From DATHRK01 sp035465395 (GTDB taxonomy: Bacteria > Gemmatimonadota > Gemmatimonadetes > Longimicrobiales > RSA9), in contig DATHRK010000073.1 of the NCBI GenBank assembly GCA_035465395.1, positions 62,001-126,000 on the forward strand: 64,000 bases of DNA, written 5' to 3'. The translations under genes were made by a program, and so were the position numbers. Positions 24,494-33,062 of the stretch are shown one piece after another (position 1 is the stretch's first letter; every line of letters starts with the position of its first letter). The notes below the pieces were generated by a model. The model ran no database searches, had not been told where the DNA came from, and was given only the letters and a program-made list of their open reading frames with translations.

Positions 24494-26638
24494 ATGGCAC
24501 GCGGCGGCAGGGGAGAAGGGCTGTCCAAGGAACTCGGGCTCTTCGACGTCTTCGCCATCTCGACGGGGGCGATGTTCAGCTCCGGCTTCTTTCTGCTCCC
24601 CGGCCTTGCCTCGGCGCAGGCGGGCCCTGCGGTCGTGCTGGCGTACCTGCTGGCCGGGCTCCTCGTAGTCCCGGCCATGCTGAGCAAGGCGGAGCTGTCC
24701 ACGGCGATGCCGCGAGCCGGAGGCACCTACTACTTCCTGGACAGGAGTCTCGGGCCCGTCGCGGGAGCCGTGGGAGGGCTGGGGACCTGGGGCGCGCTGA
24801 TCTTGAAGAGCGCGTTCGCGATCATCGGCATGGGCGCGTATCTGGCCCTCTTCATCGAGGTGCCGATGACCGCGCTGGCCATCGCGCTGACGCTCTTCTT
24901 CACGCTTTTGAACCTGGTCGGCGCAAAGGAGAGCAGTCGGGTGCAGGGCGGGCTGGTCGTGGTCCTGCTCGCGGTGCTCGCTTTCTTCGTGATCCAGGGG
25001 ATGGTGGAGATCTGGACCCTGGGCCCGGGCGATGTCGTGCGGACCCAGTTCACTCCGTTCATGCCGTTCGGATCGGAGAGCCTGCTCGCCACGGTGGGGC
25101 TGGTCTTCGTGTCGTATGCCGGGCTGACGAAGGTCGCCAGCGTTGCCGAGGAGGTGGAGAACCCGGATCGCAACATCCCCCTGGGCATGGTGCTGTCCCT
25201 CGTCGTAGCCACCGCGTTCTACGTCCTCGGCGTGTTCGTGATGGTGGCGGTTCTCGACCCGGGGGAGCTGCGCGCGGACCTGACGCCGGCGGCCACCGCG
25301 GCCCAGGCGTTCTTCGACTGGCTGCCGGGCTCGGTGGGCCTCTTCCTGGTCGTCGCGGCCGCCATCGCGGCGTTCGCATCGACTGGCAACGCGGGCATCA
25401 TGTCCGCCTCGCGGTATCTCCTGGCCATGGGGCGGGACCACGTCGTGCCGCCGCGGCTGGCAGAGATCGGCCGCTTCCGGACGCCCACCCTCGCCCTGGG
25501 CGTCACGGCCGTGGCCATGATCCTGTGCCTCCTCCTCCTCGACGTCACCTCCGTGGCGAAGCTGGCGAGCGCCTTCCAGCTGCTCGTCTTCGCCTTCATC
25601 AACCTGGCGGTCGTCGTGCTGAGGGAGAGCCGGATCGAGGGGTACGAGCCAGGGTTCTCCTCGCCGCTGTACCCATGGATGCAGGTGGCCGGCTTTCTGG
25701 CTCCGCTGTGGCTGATCACGGAGATGGGCCCGTTGACGGTGCTGTTCACCATCGGCATGGTCGCGGCCTCCTTCCTCTGGTACTACTACTACTCCCGTCG
25801 GCACATGGCGCGGGAGGGGGCCGTTCTGCACCTCTTCCAGCGGCTGGGGCGCCAGCGCGACCCGTCGCTCGACCGGGAGCTCCGGGTGATCCTCACCGAT
25901 CAGGCTGCGGAGGACCGGGACCCCTTCGACGACCTGGTCACCGAGGCCAGGTTGATCGACATCGAGGAGCCCCAGACGTACGAAGCCGTGGTGTGGCGGG
26001 TCGCGACCCACTTCTCCGACCAGACCGGCACGCCGGCGGAGCGGATCGCCGAGGGTTTCCTGGCGGTGTCCCGTATCGGACTGACCCCGCAGTCGCGCGG
26101 CGTGGCCTTCCCGCACCTCCGGTTGTCGGCGCTCAAGGCGTTCGAGCTCGTGCTGGTGCGGTTGAAAGAAGGCGTCGAGATCCCGATCGATGATCCCTTG
26201 TCGGGCGAGATGGGCACGCCGGTCCGCGCCATCTTCTTCCTGGTCAGCCCCGAGGGCAGCGCCCGCGAACATCTGACCCTCCTGGCGACCCTCGCCGAGC
26301 GCGTCGACCGGGGGGATTTCCTGTCCCGGTGGACCAGCGCCCGGACGGAGCAGGAGCTGAAGGAAGCCCTGCTGCACGAGGAACGGTTCCTCTCGATCCG
26401 CGTGCGCCGCACCGGCCCCACGGCGTCACTGGCAGACGCCGAGATCCGCGAAGTCTCCTTCTTCACGGGCGCGCTCATCGCGCTCGTACACCGGGATGGC
26501 GAGGTGCTGATCCCGACCGGTCGCCTGCGCCTGGAGGAGGGCGACCGCCTGACCATCGTCGGAGACGTCGACGCGATCGCGTCTCTCCGCGAGCGGTTCG
26601 GATTCCGCCGGCCTCGGCGTGCCCGGCCGGAATCGTGA
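24494..26638 (+). CDS. APC-family permease fused to EIIA-like and TrkA-C-like domains
   Basis: 714 residues. Residues about 12-435 form a 12-helix APC superfamily amino-acid/cation transporter (GLFDVFAISTGAMFSSGFF at the N-terminus; PRAGGTYYFLDRS at 73-85; EEVENPDRNIP at 219-229). Residues about 475-625 resemble a PTS EIIA type-2 domain with the GVAFPHLR motif placing His541 at the usual phosphorylation site. Residues about 630-705 resemble a TrkA-C/RCK-C ligand-binding domain (IREVSFFTGALIALVHR, LEEGDRLTIVG). GGAGG lies 8 nt before the ATG. The fused tail suggests control by phosphorylation or a small ligand. Substrate is unknown. Confidence 0.85.
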   Translation: MARGGRGEGLSKELGLFDVFAISTGAMFSSGFFLLPGLASAQAGPAVVLAYLLAGLLVVPAMLSKAELSTAMPRAGGTYYFLDRSLGPVAGAVGGLGTWGALILKSAFAIIGMGAYLALFIEVPMTALAIALTLFFTLLNLVGAKESSRVQGGLVVVLLAVLAFFVIQGMVEIWTLGPGDVVRTQFTPFMPFGSESLLATVGLVFVSYAGLTKVASVAEEVENPDRNIPLGMVLSLVVATAFYVLGVFVMVAVLDPGELRADLTPAATAAQAFFDWLPGSVGLFLVVAAAIAAFASTGNAGIMSASRYLLAMGRDHVVPPRLAEIGRFRTPTLALGVTAVAMILCLLLLDVTSVAKLASAFQLLVFAFINLAVVVLRESRIEGYEPGFSSPLYPWMQVAGFLAPLWLITEMGPLTVLFTIGMVAASFLWYYYYSRRHMAREGAVLHLFQRLGRQRDPSLDRELRVILTDQAAEDRDPFDDLVTEARLIDIEEPQTYEAVVWRVATHFSDQTGTPAERIAEGFLAVSRIGLTPQSRGVAFPHLRLSALKAFELVLVRLKEGVEIPIDDPLSGEMGTPVRAIFFLVSPEGSAREHLTLLATLAERVDRGDFLSRWTSARTEQELKEALLHEERFLSIRVRRTGPTASLADAEIREVSFFTGALIALVHRDGEVLIPTGRLRLEEGDRLTIVGDVDAIASLRERFGFRRPRRARPES

Positions 26639-26695
26639 TGGGCAACCCGGCCGCCGGGGAACGGAAGGCGCCCGGTACACGGGAAGATCCGGCAA

Positions 26696-26769
26696 TGCCC
26701 CCGGCTGGACTCGAACCAGCGGCCTCGGGATTAGGAATCCCGCGCTCTATCCACCTGAGCTACGAGGGC
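26696..26769 (-). tRNA. tRNA-Arg (anticodon CCU)
   Basis: Cloverleaf on the minus strand, 74 nt without encoded CCA: acceptor GCCCTCG pairs with CGGGGGC (one T-G pair), D arm AGCTCAGGTGGATAGAGC, anticodon stem CGGGA/TCCCG with loop TTCCTAA giving anticodon CCU, and T arm GCTGG-TTCGAGT-CCAGC. The discriminator base is A. It reads AGG codons. Confidence 0.95.
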
Positions 26770-26862
26770 GGTCGTACGAACCGGCAGGAAAGGTGGCGGA
26801 TCGGGGTCCGCAGTTCCAGCGGTGACCGCGAGCCGTTCGAGTCGCCGCCGGCGTCCCGGCCG

Positions 26863-27507
26863 TCAGCGTGCGGCGGTCCTGCCTTCGAGGTGCACGCGTC
26901 GCACTTCCCCGGCGCCCTCCAGCGGCACCGCGATACCGAACCAGCTGCCAGGCGGCACGCGTCCGGCTCGATAGGAACAGAACAGGGGCCCCGCGCTCCA
27001 CGCGCCCTCGCGTGTCGTGTTGAGGTGCTCGGCGGGGTAGAAGTACTCCTCGTAGGCGGCGCCCGGGGCGATCCGCACTGGCGGTCGCTTGAGCGGGAAG
27101 CGTTTCGCGGCGGGGTTGTCTGGCCGATGCCCCAGCAGCGGGGCGGGCGCCGCGGGTACACGCCGCCAGACCGGCGCGCCGGGTATGGGCTGGCTCTCGT
27201 CTCGGGCCTCGAAGCGGACGAGGTCGGCGGCCGGCACCAGCCGGTGGCCTAGGCCGGACGGATCCCTGAACACGACGCCGTCGACGTCCAGGCGGAGGGT
27301 GTCGTCCGACAGGTTCTCCACTGCGAGCTGCACCCACTCCGCCCCTAGCGCGACGCGAAAGTGGGCGCCGTCCACTTCGACGAGGTTGGGGGCGTAGGCC
27401 GGAGACCCCACCAGCTGGACCGGTGGGGCCACGGCAGAGCCGCACCCCGGCTGGAGGGCGCACACGATCCCCGTCAACATCATGGTGGCGGCGTGGCGGC
27501 TGGGCAT
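26863..27507 (-). CDS. Exported protein of unknown function
   Basis: 214 residues. An N-terminal hydrophobic segment ends in ALQPGCGS; the Cys22 might be lipidated but the lipobox is poor (Leu at -4). The remainder looks beta-rich, with LAVENLSDDTLRLDVDGVVF resembling a beta-sandwich of the kind seen in extracellular accessory domains, then a Pro-rich basic stretch and AAYEEYFYPAEHL. No catalytic motif is recognised. It lies 59 nt downstream of the dedA stop on the same strand and may be the last gene of that operon. Confidence 0.6.
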   Translation of the reverse strand: MPSRHAATMMLTGIVCALQPGCGSAVAPPVQLVGSPAYAPNLVEVDGAHFRVALGAEWVQLAVENLSDDTLRLDVDGVVFRDPSGLGHRLVPAADLVRFEARDESQPIPGAPVWRRVPAAPAPLLGHRPDNPAAKRFPLKRPPVRIAPGAAYEEYFYPAEHLNTTREGAWSAGPLFCSYRAGRVPPGSWFGIAVPLEGAGEVRRVHLEGRTAAR

Positions 27508-27566
27508 CGCGACACGATATCCGCACGCGCGCGGGCCAGCCAGTGGGGGCGCCGAACGCGTCGCGC

Positions 27567-28340
27567 TCAGCGGACGTACTCGATCAGCAGGAACCCGCCC
27601 ACCAGAAGAACGATGAAAGCCCACGCAAGCCAGGTGAAGTAGCGGTCGATGAAGCGCTGGATCGGCGCGCCGTAGCGCTTGATCAGCGCCGCCAGGACGA
27701 AGAAGCGGAGTCCCCGGCTGAGGCCGCTCGCCAGCAGGAATATCGGCAGGCTGATGCCGAAGACCCCCGACGACAGCGTGAACACCTTGTAGGGGATCGG
27801 CGTGAGCCCCGCGGTGAACACGGCGAGGAAGCCCCAACGGTCGTAGAGCGCCCCGACCTCGGCGAACGACTCCGGGGTGACGCCCGGGACGTGGTCGAAG
27901 AAGAAGGTGTCGACGGCGGACCAGGCGCCCCAGCCGATCAGGTAGCCGGCGAGCCCGCCCAGGACAGACGCCGCCGTACAGACGGCTGCGAAGCGCAGCG
28001 CCCGCGAAGGCCTGCCGACGCACAGCGCCAGCAGCAGCGGGTCGGGCGGGATCGGGAAGAACGAGGACTCGGCGAAGGAGAGCGTGCCGAGCGCGGCCTC
28101 CCCGCCCGGCCGGTCCGCCCACCCCACGACCCAGTCGTAGAGCCGCCGGAGGAGGCCCGCGTCGCGCGCGTGCACGTGGCCCGGTGCGAGGGAGGCGTCG
28201 TACGCGCGTGGGTCCACCTCTTCGGCGGCGGCCATCGTGGGACCCACGGCACTCGTCGCGACGCCTTCCTGCTCCGCGTCGCCGCCGACCGCCCCTTCGC
28301 GTGCGCCGTCCCCCTCCACCCCGCCGTTCTCGTCCGTCAA
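27567..28340 (-). CDS. DedA/YqaA-type membrane protein (VTT domain)
   Basis: Inner-membrane protein of the DedA/SNARE-associated (VTT) superfamily, 257 residues from the TTG start. After an acidic, poorly conserved N-terminal extension (about 1-60), the VTT core has SFFPIPPDPLL and LTPIPYKVFTLSSG, the paired re-entrant motifs of the family, with four or five membrane segments and a C-terminal helix. Members are linked to lipid scrambling and membrane homeostasis. TTG at 28340 overlaps the pcm stop as TTGA and has GGAGG upstream; an ATG at 28235 inside the extension is the alternative start. Confidence 0.82.
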   Translation of the reverse strand: MTDENGGVEGDGAREGAVGGDAEQEGVATSAVGPTMAAAEEVDPRAYDASLAPGHVHARDAGLLRRLYDWVVGWADRPGGEAALGTLSFAESSFFPIPPDPLLLALCVGRPSRALRFAAVCTAASVLGGLAGYLIGWGAWSAVDTFFFDHVPGVTPESFAEVGALYDRWGFLAVFTAGLTPIPYKVFTLSSGVFGISLPIFLLASGLSRGLRFFVLAALIKRYGAPIQRFIDRYFTWLAWAFIVLLVGGFLLIEYVR

Positions 28341-29017
28341 GCCCCGCCTCCGTTTCCCAGCCCCGACCTGGTGCCTTCGTTCCACCCCTGCCGGCCGAGC
28401 AGCGGCACGAACGTGCACGCGATCTCCTGCGTGACCGACATCCCGTCGGGCTCCCGGCGGACGACCCGCAGGTGCTGCAGGTCACGGTCCCCGACGGGCA
28501 CCACGAGCCGCCCCCCCATCGACAGCTGCTCGACCAGCGCGGCGGGGACCTCCGGCGACGCCGCCGATACGATGATGGCGTCGTAGGGCGCGTAGCGTGA
28601 CCAGCCGAGCGAGCCGTCGCCGACCGTGACCAGGACGTTGCGCGCGCCCGTCGCCTCGAGCGCCGCGCGCGCGCGGCTGGCGAGCTGCGGGATGCGTTCG
28701 ACCGAGTACACGTGGTCGGCCAGACGCGCCAGCAGCGCGGTCTGGTAGCCGCTCCCGGTGCCCACCTCCAGTACCCGGTCCCCTTCCCCGACCTCCGCCA
28801 GCTCCGCGCACAGCGCCTGCAGCGAAGGCTGGGAGATCGTCTGGCCGAAGCCGATGGGCAGCGCGCAGTCCTCGTAGGCGCGGTGGGTGACGCCTTCGGG
28901 GACGAAGCGGTGGCGCGGCACCTCGGCGACCGCGCGCAGGACCGCGAGATCCTTGACGCCCTTGCGCCGGACGACGTCCAGCAGGCCCTCCCGAGCCCGC
29001 GTGAAGCGGTCGCTCAC
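28337..29017 (-). CDS. pcm: Protein-L-isoaspartate O-methyltransferase
   Basis: Cytoplasmic SAM-dependent repair methyltransferase (226 residues) acting on L-isoaspartyl residues of damaged proteins. Visible motifs are the N-terminal RHRFVP, the GQTISQP substrate segment, the SAM motif VLEVGTGSGYQTALLA and the post-motif GWSRYAPYDAIIVSA. The GTG start overlaps the surE stop as GTGA. Pairing with surE is a common arrangement, as in Escherichia coli. Confidence 0.95.
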   Translation of the reverse strand: MSDRFTRAREGLLDVVRRKGVKDLAVLRAVAEVPRHRFVPEGVTHRAYEDCALPIGFGQTISQPSLQALCAELAEVGEGDRVLEVGTGSGYQTALLARLADHVYSVERIPQLASRARAALEATGARNVLVTVGDGSLGWSRYAPYDAIIVSAASPEVPAALVEQLSMGGRLVVPVGDRDLQHLRVVRREPDGMSVTQEIACTFVPLLGRQGWNEGTRSGLGNGGGA

Positions 29018-29772
29018 GGGGTGCCCAGGTCCCAGCGCTCCAGATCCGCCAGGAGCCGGTGGTTCGTGAGGTCCAGGTGCAGCGGCGTGACCGACACGTA
29101 GCCGTCCCGGACCGCCTCGAAGTCGCTCCGCTCGCTCCCCCACCAGCGACTCTCGCCGCCGCCGATCCAGAAGTACTCGCGGCCGCTGGGATCGGTCGCG
29201 CGCGTGAGTGAGTCCTCGTACGCGCGTCGGCCCAGGACCGTCACTCTGGTGCCCTTGACGTCGGTTGCGGGCACCGGCGGCAGGTTGACGTTCAGTAGGG
29301 TCTCCCTGGGGAAGCCGTCGCGTCGCACGATCCGTCCCAGCAGCTCCGCGAGCAGGTCTTCCCAGGCCTCATCGAGAGGCGGGTCGGGGTCGGCCGCGGC
29401 GAAAGAGACGGCGACCGCCGGGATCCCCAGGATAGTGGCCTCCATGGCGGCGGCGACGGTGCCGGAGTACAGCACATCGTCGCCCAGGTTGGATCCGTGG
29501 TTGATGCCGGACAGCACGAAATCCGCGGGCCGGTCCAGGAGTTCGCCCAGCGCCAGCACCACGCAGTCCGTGGGCGTGCCGTCGACGACCCGGGCGCCGT
29601 CGCCCACCGTCCGGACTCGCAGCGGCCGGTGCATTGTGAGGGAGTGGCTGGTCGCGCTCTGCTCGCGATCCGGCGCAACGACGTCGACCTCTCCCAGGCG
29701 CGCCGCTACCCTGGTCAGGACGCCGATCCCGGGGGCCAGGTAGCCGTCGTCGTTGGTCACCAGAAACCGCAT
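29014..29772 (-). CDS. surE: 5'/3'-nucleotidase SurE
   Basis: Metal-dependent nucleoside monophosphatase (252 residues). The N-terminal NDDG at 7-10 supplies metal ligands; the conserved PDREQSATSHSLT, SGINHGSNLGDDVLYSGTV and NVNLP motifs are all present. The ATG overlaps the MerR-type gene stop by 1 nt (TGATG). It is in the middle of the DUF512-to-dedA overlapping operon. Confidence 0.96.
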   Translation of the reverse strand: MRFLVTNDDGYLAPGIGVLTRVAARLGEVDVVAPDREQSATSHSLTMHRPLRVRTVGDGARVVDGTPTDCVVLALGELLDRPADFVLSGINHGSNLGDDVLYSGTVAAAMEATILGIPAVAVSFAAADPDPPLDEAWEDLLAELLGRIVRRDGFPRETLLNVNLPPVPATDVKGTRVTVLGRRAYEDSLTRATDPSGREYFWIGGGESRWWGSERSDFEAVRDGYVSVTPLHLDLTNHRLLADLERWDLGTP

Positions 29773-30137
29773 CAGCGCTGCTTCGGAGGCGTCAGGATCT
29801 TCTCGAGCTCATCGAGCTCATCGCTCAGGTGCGTCATCAGCTCGGCGTCGATCGCCCGCCGCCGCGCGTCGGGCAGGTCGCCGCCGCGGCGGAGCTGTTC
29901 GAGCCGCTGGCGGGCCCCTTCGATCGTGTACTTCTCCTCGTAGAGCAGCCGCTTCACGAGGAGCACCAGCTGGATCTCCTTACGCCGGTACACGCGGTTG
30001 CCCGACCGGTTCTTGGAAGGGCTCAGAATGCCGAACTGGGTCTCCCAGTAACGGAGCACGTGGGGCTTGAGGTCTACGATCTCGCAGACCTCGCCGATCG
30101 AGTAGTACTCCCTGGGGGCGATTCTGGATGGGGTCAC
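29772..30137 (-). CDS. MerR-family transcriptional regulator
   Basis: 121-residue small regulator with an N-terminal winged helix-turn-helix (YSIGEVCEIVDLKPHVLRYW, about 11-30, then NRVYRRKEIQLV) and a helical, probably dimerising C-terminus. It has no extended effector domain or metal-binding cysteines, so no ligand is suggested. The GTG start overlaps the gpsA stop as GTGA. Being internal to a housekeeping operon, its target is not evident; it may control the operon itself. Confidence 0.92.
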   Translation of the reverse strand: MTPSRIAPREYYSIGEVCEIVDLKPHVLRYWETQFGILSPSKNRSGNRVYRRKEIQLVLLVKRLLYEEKYTIEGARQRLEQLRRGGDLPDARRRAIDAELMTHLSDELDELEKILTPPKQR

Positions 30138-31141
30138 GTCCAACGCTCCGGTTTCGGGTCCCTGAGCATCAGGTTGCGCATGGCTTCGTTGGGCGAGCGG
30201 CCCTCGAACAGCACCGCGTGGACCTCCGCGACGATCGGCATCTCGATCCCCTCCCGCGCCGCCAGGCGGTGGGTTGCCCGGGTCGTGTCGACGCCCTCGG
30301 CGACCATCCGCATCTCGCCCAGGATGTCCTCCAGCGAGCGGCCCTTGCCCAGCTCCACGCCGACGCTGCGGTTGCGGCTCAGGCCGCCTGTGCACGTGAG
30401 GATGAGGTCGCCCATGCCCGCAAGCCCCGAGAACGTCAGCGGGTCGGCGCCCAGCGCGGTGCCGAGCCGGGCGATCTCGGCGAGGCCGCGCGTGATCAGC
30501 GCCGCCTGGGTGTTGTGTCCCAGGCCGAGGCCCACCGCCATACCCGACGCGATGGCGACGACGTTCTTGAGCGCGCCGCCCAGTTCCACGCCGGTGACGT
30601 CGGCCACCGTGTAGACGCGGAAGTAGGAGGTCTGGAAGAGCTCCTGGACGCGGCGCGCGGCGGACTCGTCCTCGCTCGCCACGGCGACCGCGGTGGGCAC
30701 CTCGCGGGCCACCTCGGCGGCGAAACTGGGGCCCGACAGAAAGCACGCCGAGTGCGCGATCGCCGGGGGAAGCGTGGCGTCCAGCACTTCGGCCATGGTG
30801 CGCAGCGAGGAGGTCTCGATGCCCTTCGAGGCGCTCACCACGAGCGCGCCGGGGTCCAGGTGCTCGGCCGCGCCCGCCATGACGCGGGAGACGTGTTGGG
30901 ACGGGCTGACCGAGACGACCACCGGGGCGCCCGAGACCGCGTCGGCGATGTCCGTGGTGGCGACCAGGCGCCGGGGCAGCTCCACACCCGGAAGATAGAT
31001 CGAGTTCTCGTGCCGGTCGTTGATCGCGGCCGCGACGTCCTTCTCGTACGACCACAGGTGGACGTCGTGGCCCTTGCGGGCGAGCAGATGCGCGAGCGCG
31101 GTCCCCCAGCTCCCCGCCCCGACGACCCCGATCGCGTTCAC
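30134..31141 (-). CDS. gpsA: Glycerol-3-phosphate dehydrogenase [NAD(P)+] GpsA
   Basis: Cytoplasmic enzyme (335 residues) that reduces dihydroxyacetone phosphate to sn-glycerol-3-phosphate for phospholipid synthesis. Rossmann motif GAGSWGTALA lies at 8-17; substrate-binding and catalytic motifs include SKGIE, GPSFAAEV, LGGALKNVVAIASG and LAGMGDL. The GTG start overlaps plsY as GTGA. Its product is the substrate of PlsY encoded immediately upstream, so the pair is functionally linked. Confidence 0.96.
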   Translation of the reverse strand: MNAIGVVGAGSWGTALAHLLARKGHDVHLWSYEKDVAAAINDRHENSIYLPGVELPRRLVATTDIADAVSGAPVVVSVSPSQHVSRVMAGAAEHLDPGALVVSASKGIETSSLRTMAEVLDATLPPAIAHSACFLSGPSFAAEVAREVPTAVAVASEDESAARRVQELFQTSYFRVYTVADVTGVELGGALKNVVAIASGMAVGLGLGHNTQAALITRGLAEIARLGTALGADPLTFSGLAGMGDLILTCTGGLSRNRSVGVELGKGRSLEDILGEMRMVAEGVDTTRATHRLAAREGIEMPIVAEVHAVLFEGRSPNEAMRNLMLRDPKPERWT

Positions 31142-31737
31142 GATGCCCGCTCCCTGTTTCGAAAAGACGCTTCCTCGCCGCTCAGCAGCCGGCGGATGTT
31201 GGCGCGGTGCGTGACGAGCACGAAGCCCGCGAGCGCGATCGCCACGGCCAGCACGATCCCGGAGCCGTAGAGCCACCAGACCAGCACCGGCAGCGCCAGC
31301 GCCGCGGCGATGGAGCCCACCGAGACGATGCCGGTCAGGCCGACCAGGACGCCCCAGATGACGAGGCCGATCGCGACCGCGGCGGGCGCGAGCGCCAGGA
31401 ACACTCCCGAACCCGTGGCGACGCCCTTGCCGCCCCGGAAGCGCATGTAGACGGGGAACACGTGGCCCAGGATCGCCGCCACCCCGAACACCAGTGCCAG
31501 CGGCGTGCCGCCGCCCGCCAGCGCCGGGAAGAAGTACGTCGGCACGAACCCCTTGGCGACGTCCAACACCATCACCGGCGCGGCCCAGCGCGCCCCCAGC
31601 ACGCGGAACGCGTTGGTGGCGCCCAGGTTGCCGCTGCCATGCTCCCGCAGGTCGATGCCGCGGACCCGGCCCGCGAGGTAGCTGTGCGGGATGGCCCCGA
31701 TCAGGTAGGACGCGACCGCCAGCAGCGCCTGCGTCAC
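31138..31737 (-). CDS. plsY: Acyl-phosphate glycerol-3-phosphate acyltransferase PlsY
   Basis: Inner-membrane acyltransferase (199 residues) that makes lysophosphatidic acid from acyl-phosphate and glycerol-3-phosphate. Five membrane segments are present. Family motifs are SYLAGRVRGIDLREHGSGNLGATN near residues 19-42, with the GSGNLGATN core, and RFRGGKGVATGSG near 99-111. The GTG start overlaps the der stop as GTGA. Confidence 0.95.
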   Translation of the reverse strand: MTQALLAVASYLIGAIPHSYLAGRVRGIDLREHGSGNLGATNAFRVLGARWAAPVMVLDVAKGFVPTYFFPALAGGGTPLALVFGVAAILGHVFPVYMRFRGGKGVATGSGVFLALAPAAVAIGLVIWGVLVGLTGIVSVGSIAAALALPVLVWWLYGSGIVLAVAIALAGFVLVTHRANIRRLLSGEEASFRNRERAS

Positions 31738-33062
31738 GCCGCGTCCTCCCGCCGGCCGCGGATGCGCAGCTGCAGCGGCACCCCGCCGAAGTCCCACGCG
31801 CGGCGCAGGCCGTTGGTCAGGTAGCGCAGGTAGTTCCGAGTGAACCCCTTGGGCTCGTTGCTGAAGAACACGAAGGTGGGTGGGCGCACGCCGGCCTGCG
31901 TGGCGTACAGGATCTTGACGGCGCGGCCGTGGTGGTGCGGCGGCGGCAGACGCCTCACGAGCTCGCCGACCACGTCGTTGACCTCCGAAGTGGCGATCCG
32001 CGTCTCCCGGCGGTCGGCGACCTCGAGGGCTATGTCCAGGGCCTTGCGCACGCGCTGGCCGGTCAGGGCCGAGATGAAGACCATCGGCACGTGGGCGAGC
32101 GACGGGGCGCGCTCCTTCACGTGTTTCTCGTAGGCGGCCGACGTGCGGTCGTCCTTCTCGATGAGGTCCCACTTGTTCGCGACGATCACCAGCCCGCACC
32201 CCGCATCCAGGGTGCGTTCGGCGATCCGGAGATCCTGGACGTGGATCTCCTCCGTGGAGTCGATGAGCAGGAGGCACACGGCCGAGCGGGCGATGGCGCG
32301 CTCGGTCCTCAACGCGCTGTAATACTCCACGCCCTCCTTCACCCGGGCCTGACGCCGCAGGCCGGCCGTGTCCACCAGCACGAGATCCCGGCCGCCGTAG
32401 CGGAACGGCGTGTCGATGCTGTCGCGGGTCGTGCCGGGGATGTCGCTCACCACCGTCCGCTCCTCGCCGAGGAGGCGATTGGCGAAGCTGCTCTTGCCGA
32501 CATTCGGGCGGCCGATCACGGCGATGTAGAGGGGGGCATCGTCCCCCGGCGGCACGCGCTCGGGAAGGTGCGCGACGATGGCGTCCAGGACATCGCCCGA
32601 CCCGCGGCCGGACGACGAGCTGACCGGCAGCGGCTCCCCGAGGCCCAGCGACCAGAACTCGTGCTGGGCGTCCTCCTCCGGGTGGCGGTCCAGCTTGTTG
32701 ACCAGCAGCACGACGGGGCGCCCCGAGGTGCGCAGGATCTCCGCGACGGCCTGGTCCTCGGCCGTGGGTCCCTCGCGTCCATCCACCATGAATACGACCA
32801 CGTCGGCCTCGCCGATCGCCGCCATGATCTGGTCCCGGACGGCCACGGCGAGCGGGTCGACGTCCTCCCCTATGAAGCCACCGGTATCGACCAGCCAGAA
32901 CGGGCGGCCGGCCCACTCCGCCTGCCCGAAATTCCGGTCGCGGGTAACCCCCGGGCGGTCCTCGACGATCGCGCTCCGGCCGCCTATGACGCGGTTGAAG
33001 AAGGTGGATTTGCCGACGTTGGGTCGACCGACGATCGCGACCACGGGTAGCGGCGCGCTCAC
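31734..33062 (-). CDS. der: Ribosome-assembly GTPase Der (EngA)
   Basis: Double GTPase (442 residues) needed for 50S ribosome subunit assembly. Two G domains are visible, with P-loops GRPNVGKST and GRPNVGKSS, DTGGF and DTAGL G3 motifs, and NKLD and NKWD G4 motifs. A KH-like C-terminal domain follows (PPTFVFFSNEP, NYLRYLTNGLR). The GTG overlaps the DUF512 gene stop as GTGA. Confidence 0.97.
   Translation of the reverse strand: MSAPLPVVAIVGRPNVGKSTFFNRVIGGRSAIVEDRPGVTRDRNFGQAEWAGRPFWLVDTGGFIGEDVDPLAVAVRDQIMAAIGEADVVVFMVDGREGPTAEDQAVAEILRTSGRPVVLLVNKLDRHPEEDAQHEFWSLGLGEPLPVSSSSGRGSGDVLDAIVAHLPERVPPGDDAPLYIAVIGRPNVGKSSFANRLLGEERTVVSDIPGTTRDSIDTPFRYGGRDLVLVDTAGLRRQARVKEGVEYYSALRTERAIARSAVCLLLIDSTEEIHVQDLRIAERTLDAGCGLVIVANKWDLIEKDDRTSAAYEKHVKERAPSLAHVPMVFISALTGQRVRKALDIALEVADRRETRIATSEVNDVVGELVRRLPPPHHHGRAVKILYATQAGVRPPTFVFFSNEPKGFTRNYLRYLTNGLRRAWDFGGVPLQLRIRGRREDAA

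Noticed and set aside
26696..26769. tRNA-Arg as an attachment site for an integrated element
   Set aside because: No integrase, no duplicated 3' tRNA end and no shift in composition nearby; neighbouring genes look ordinary.
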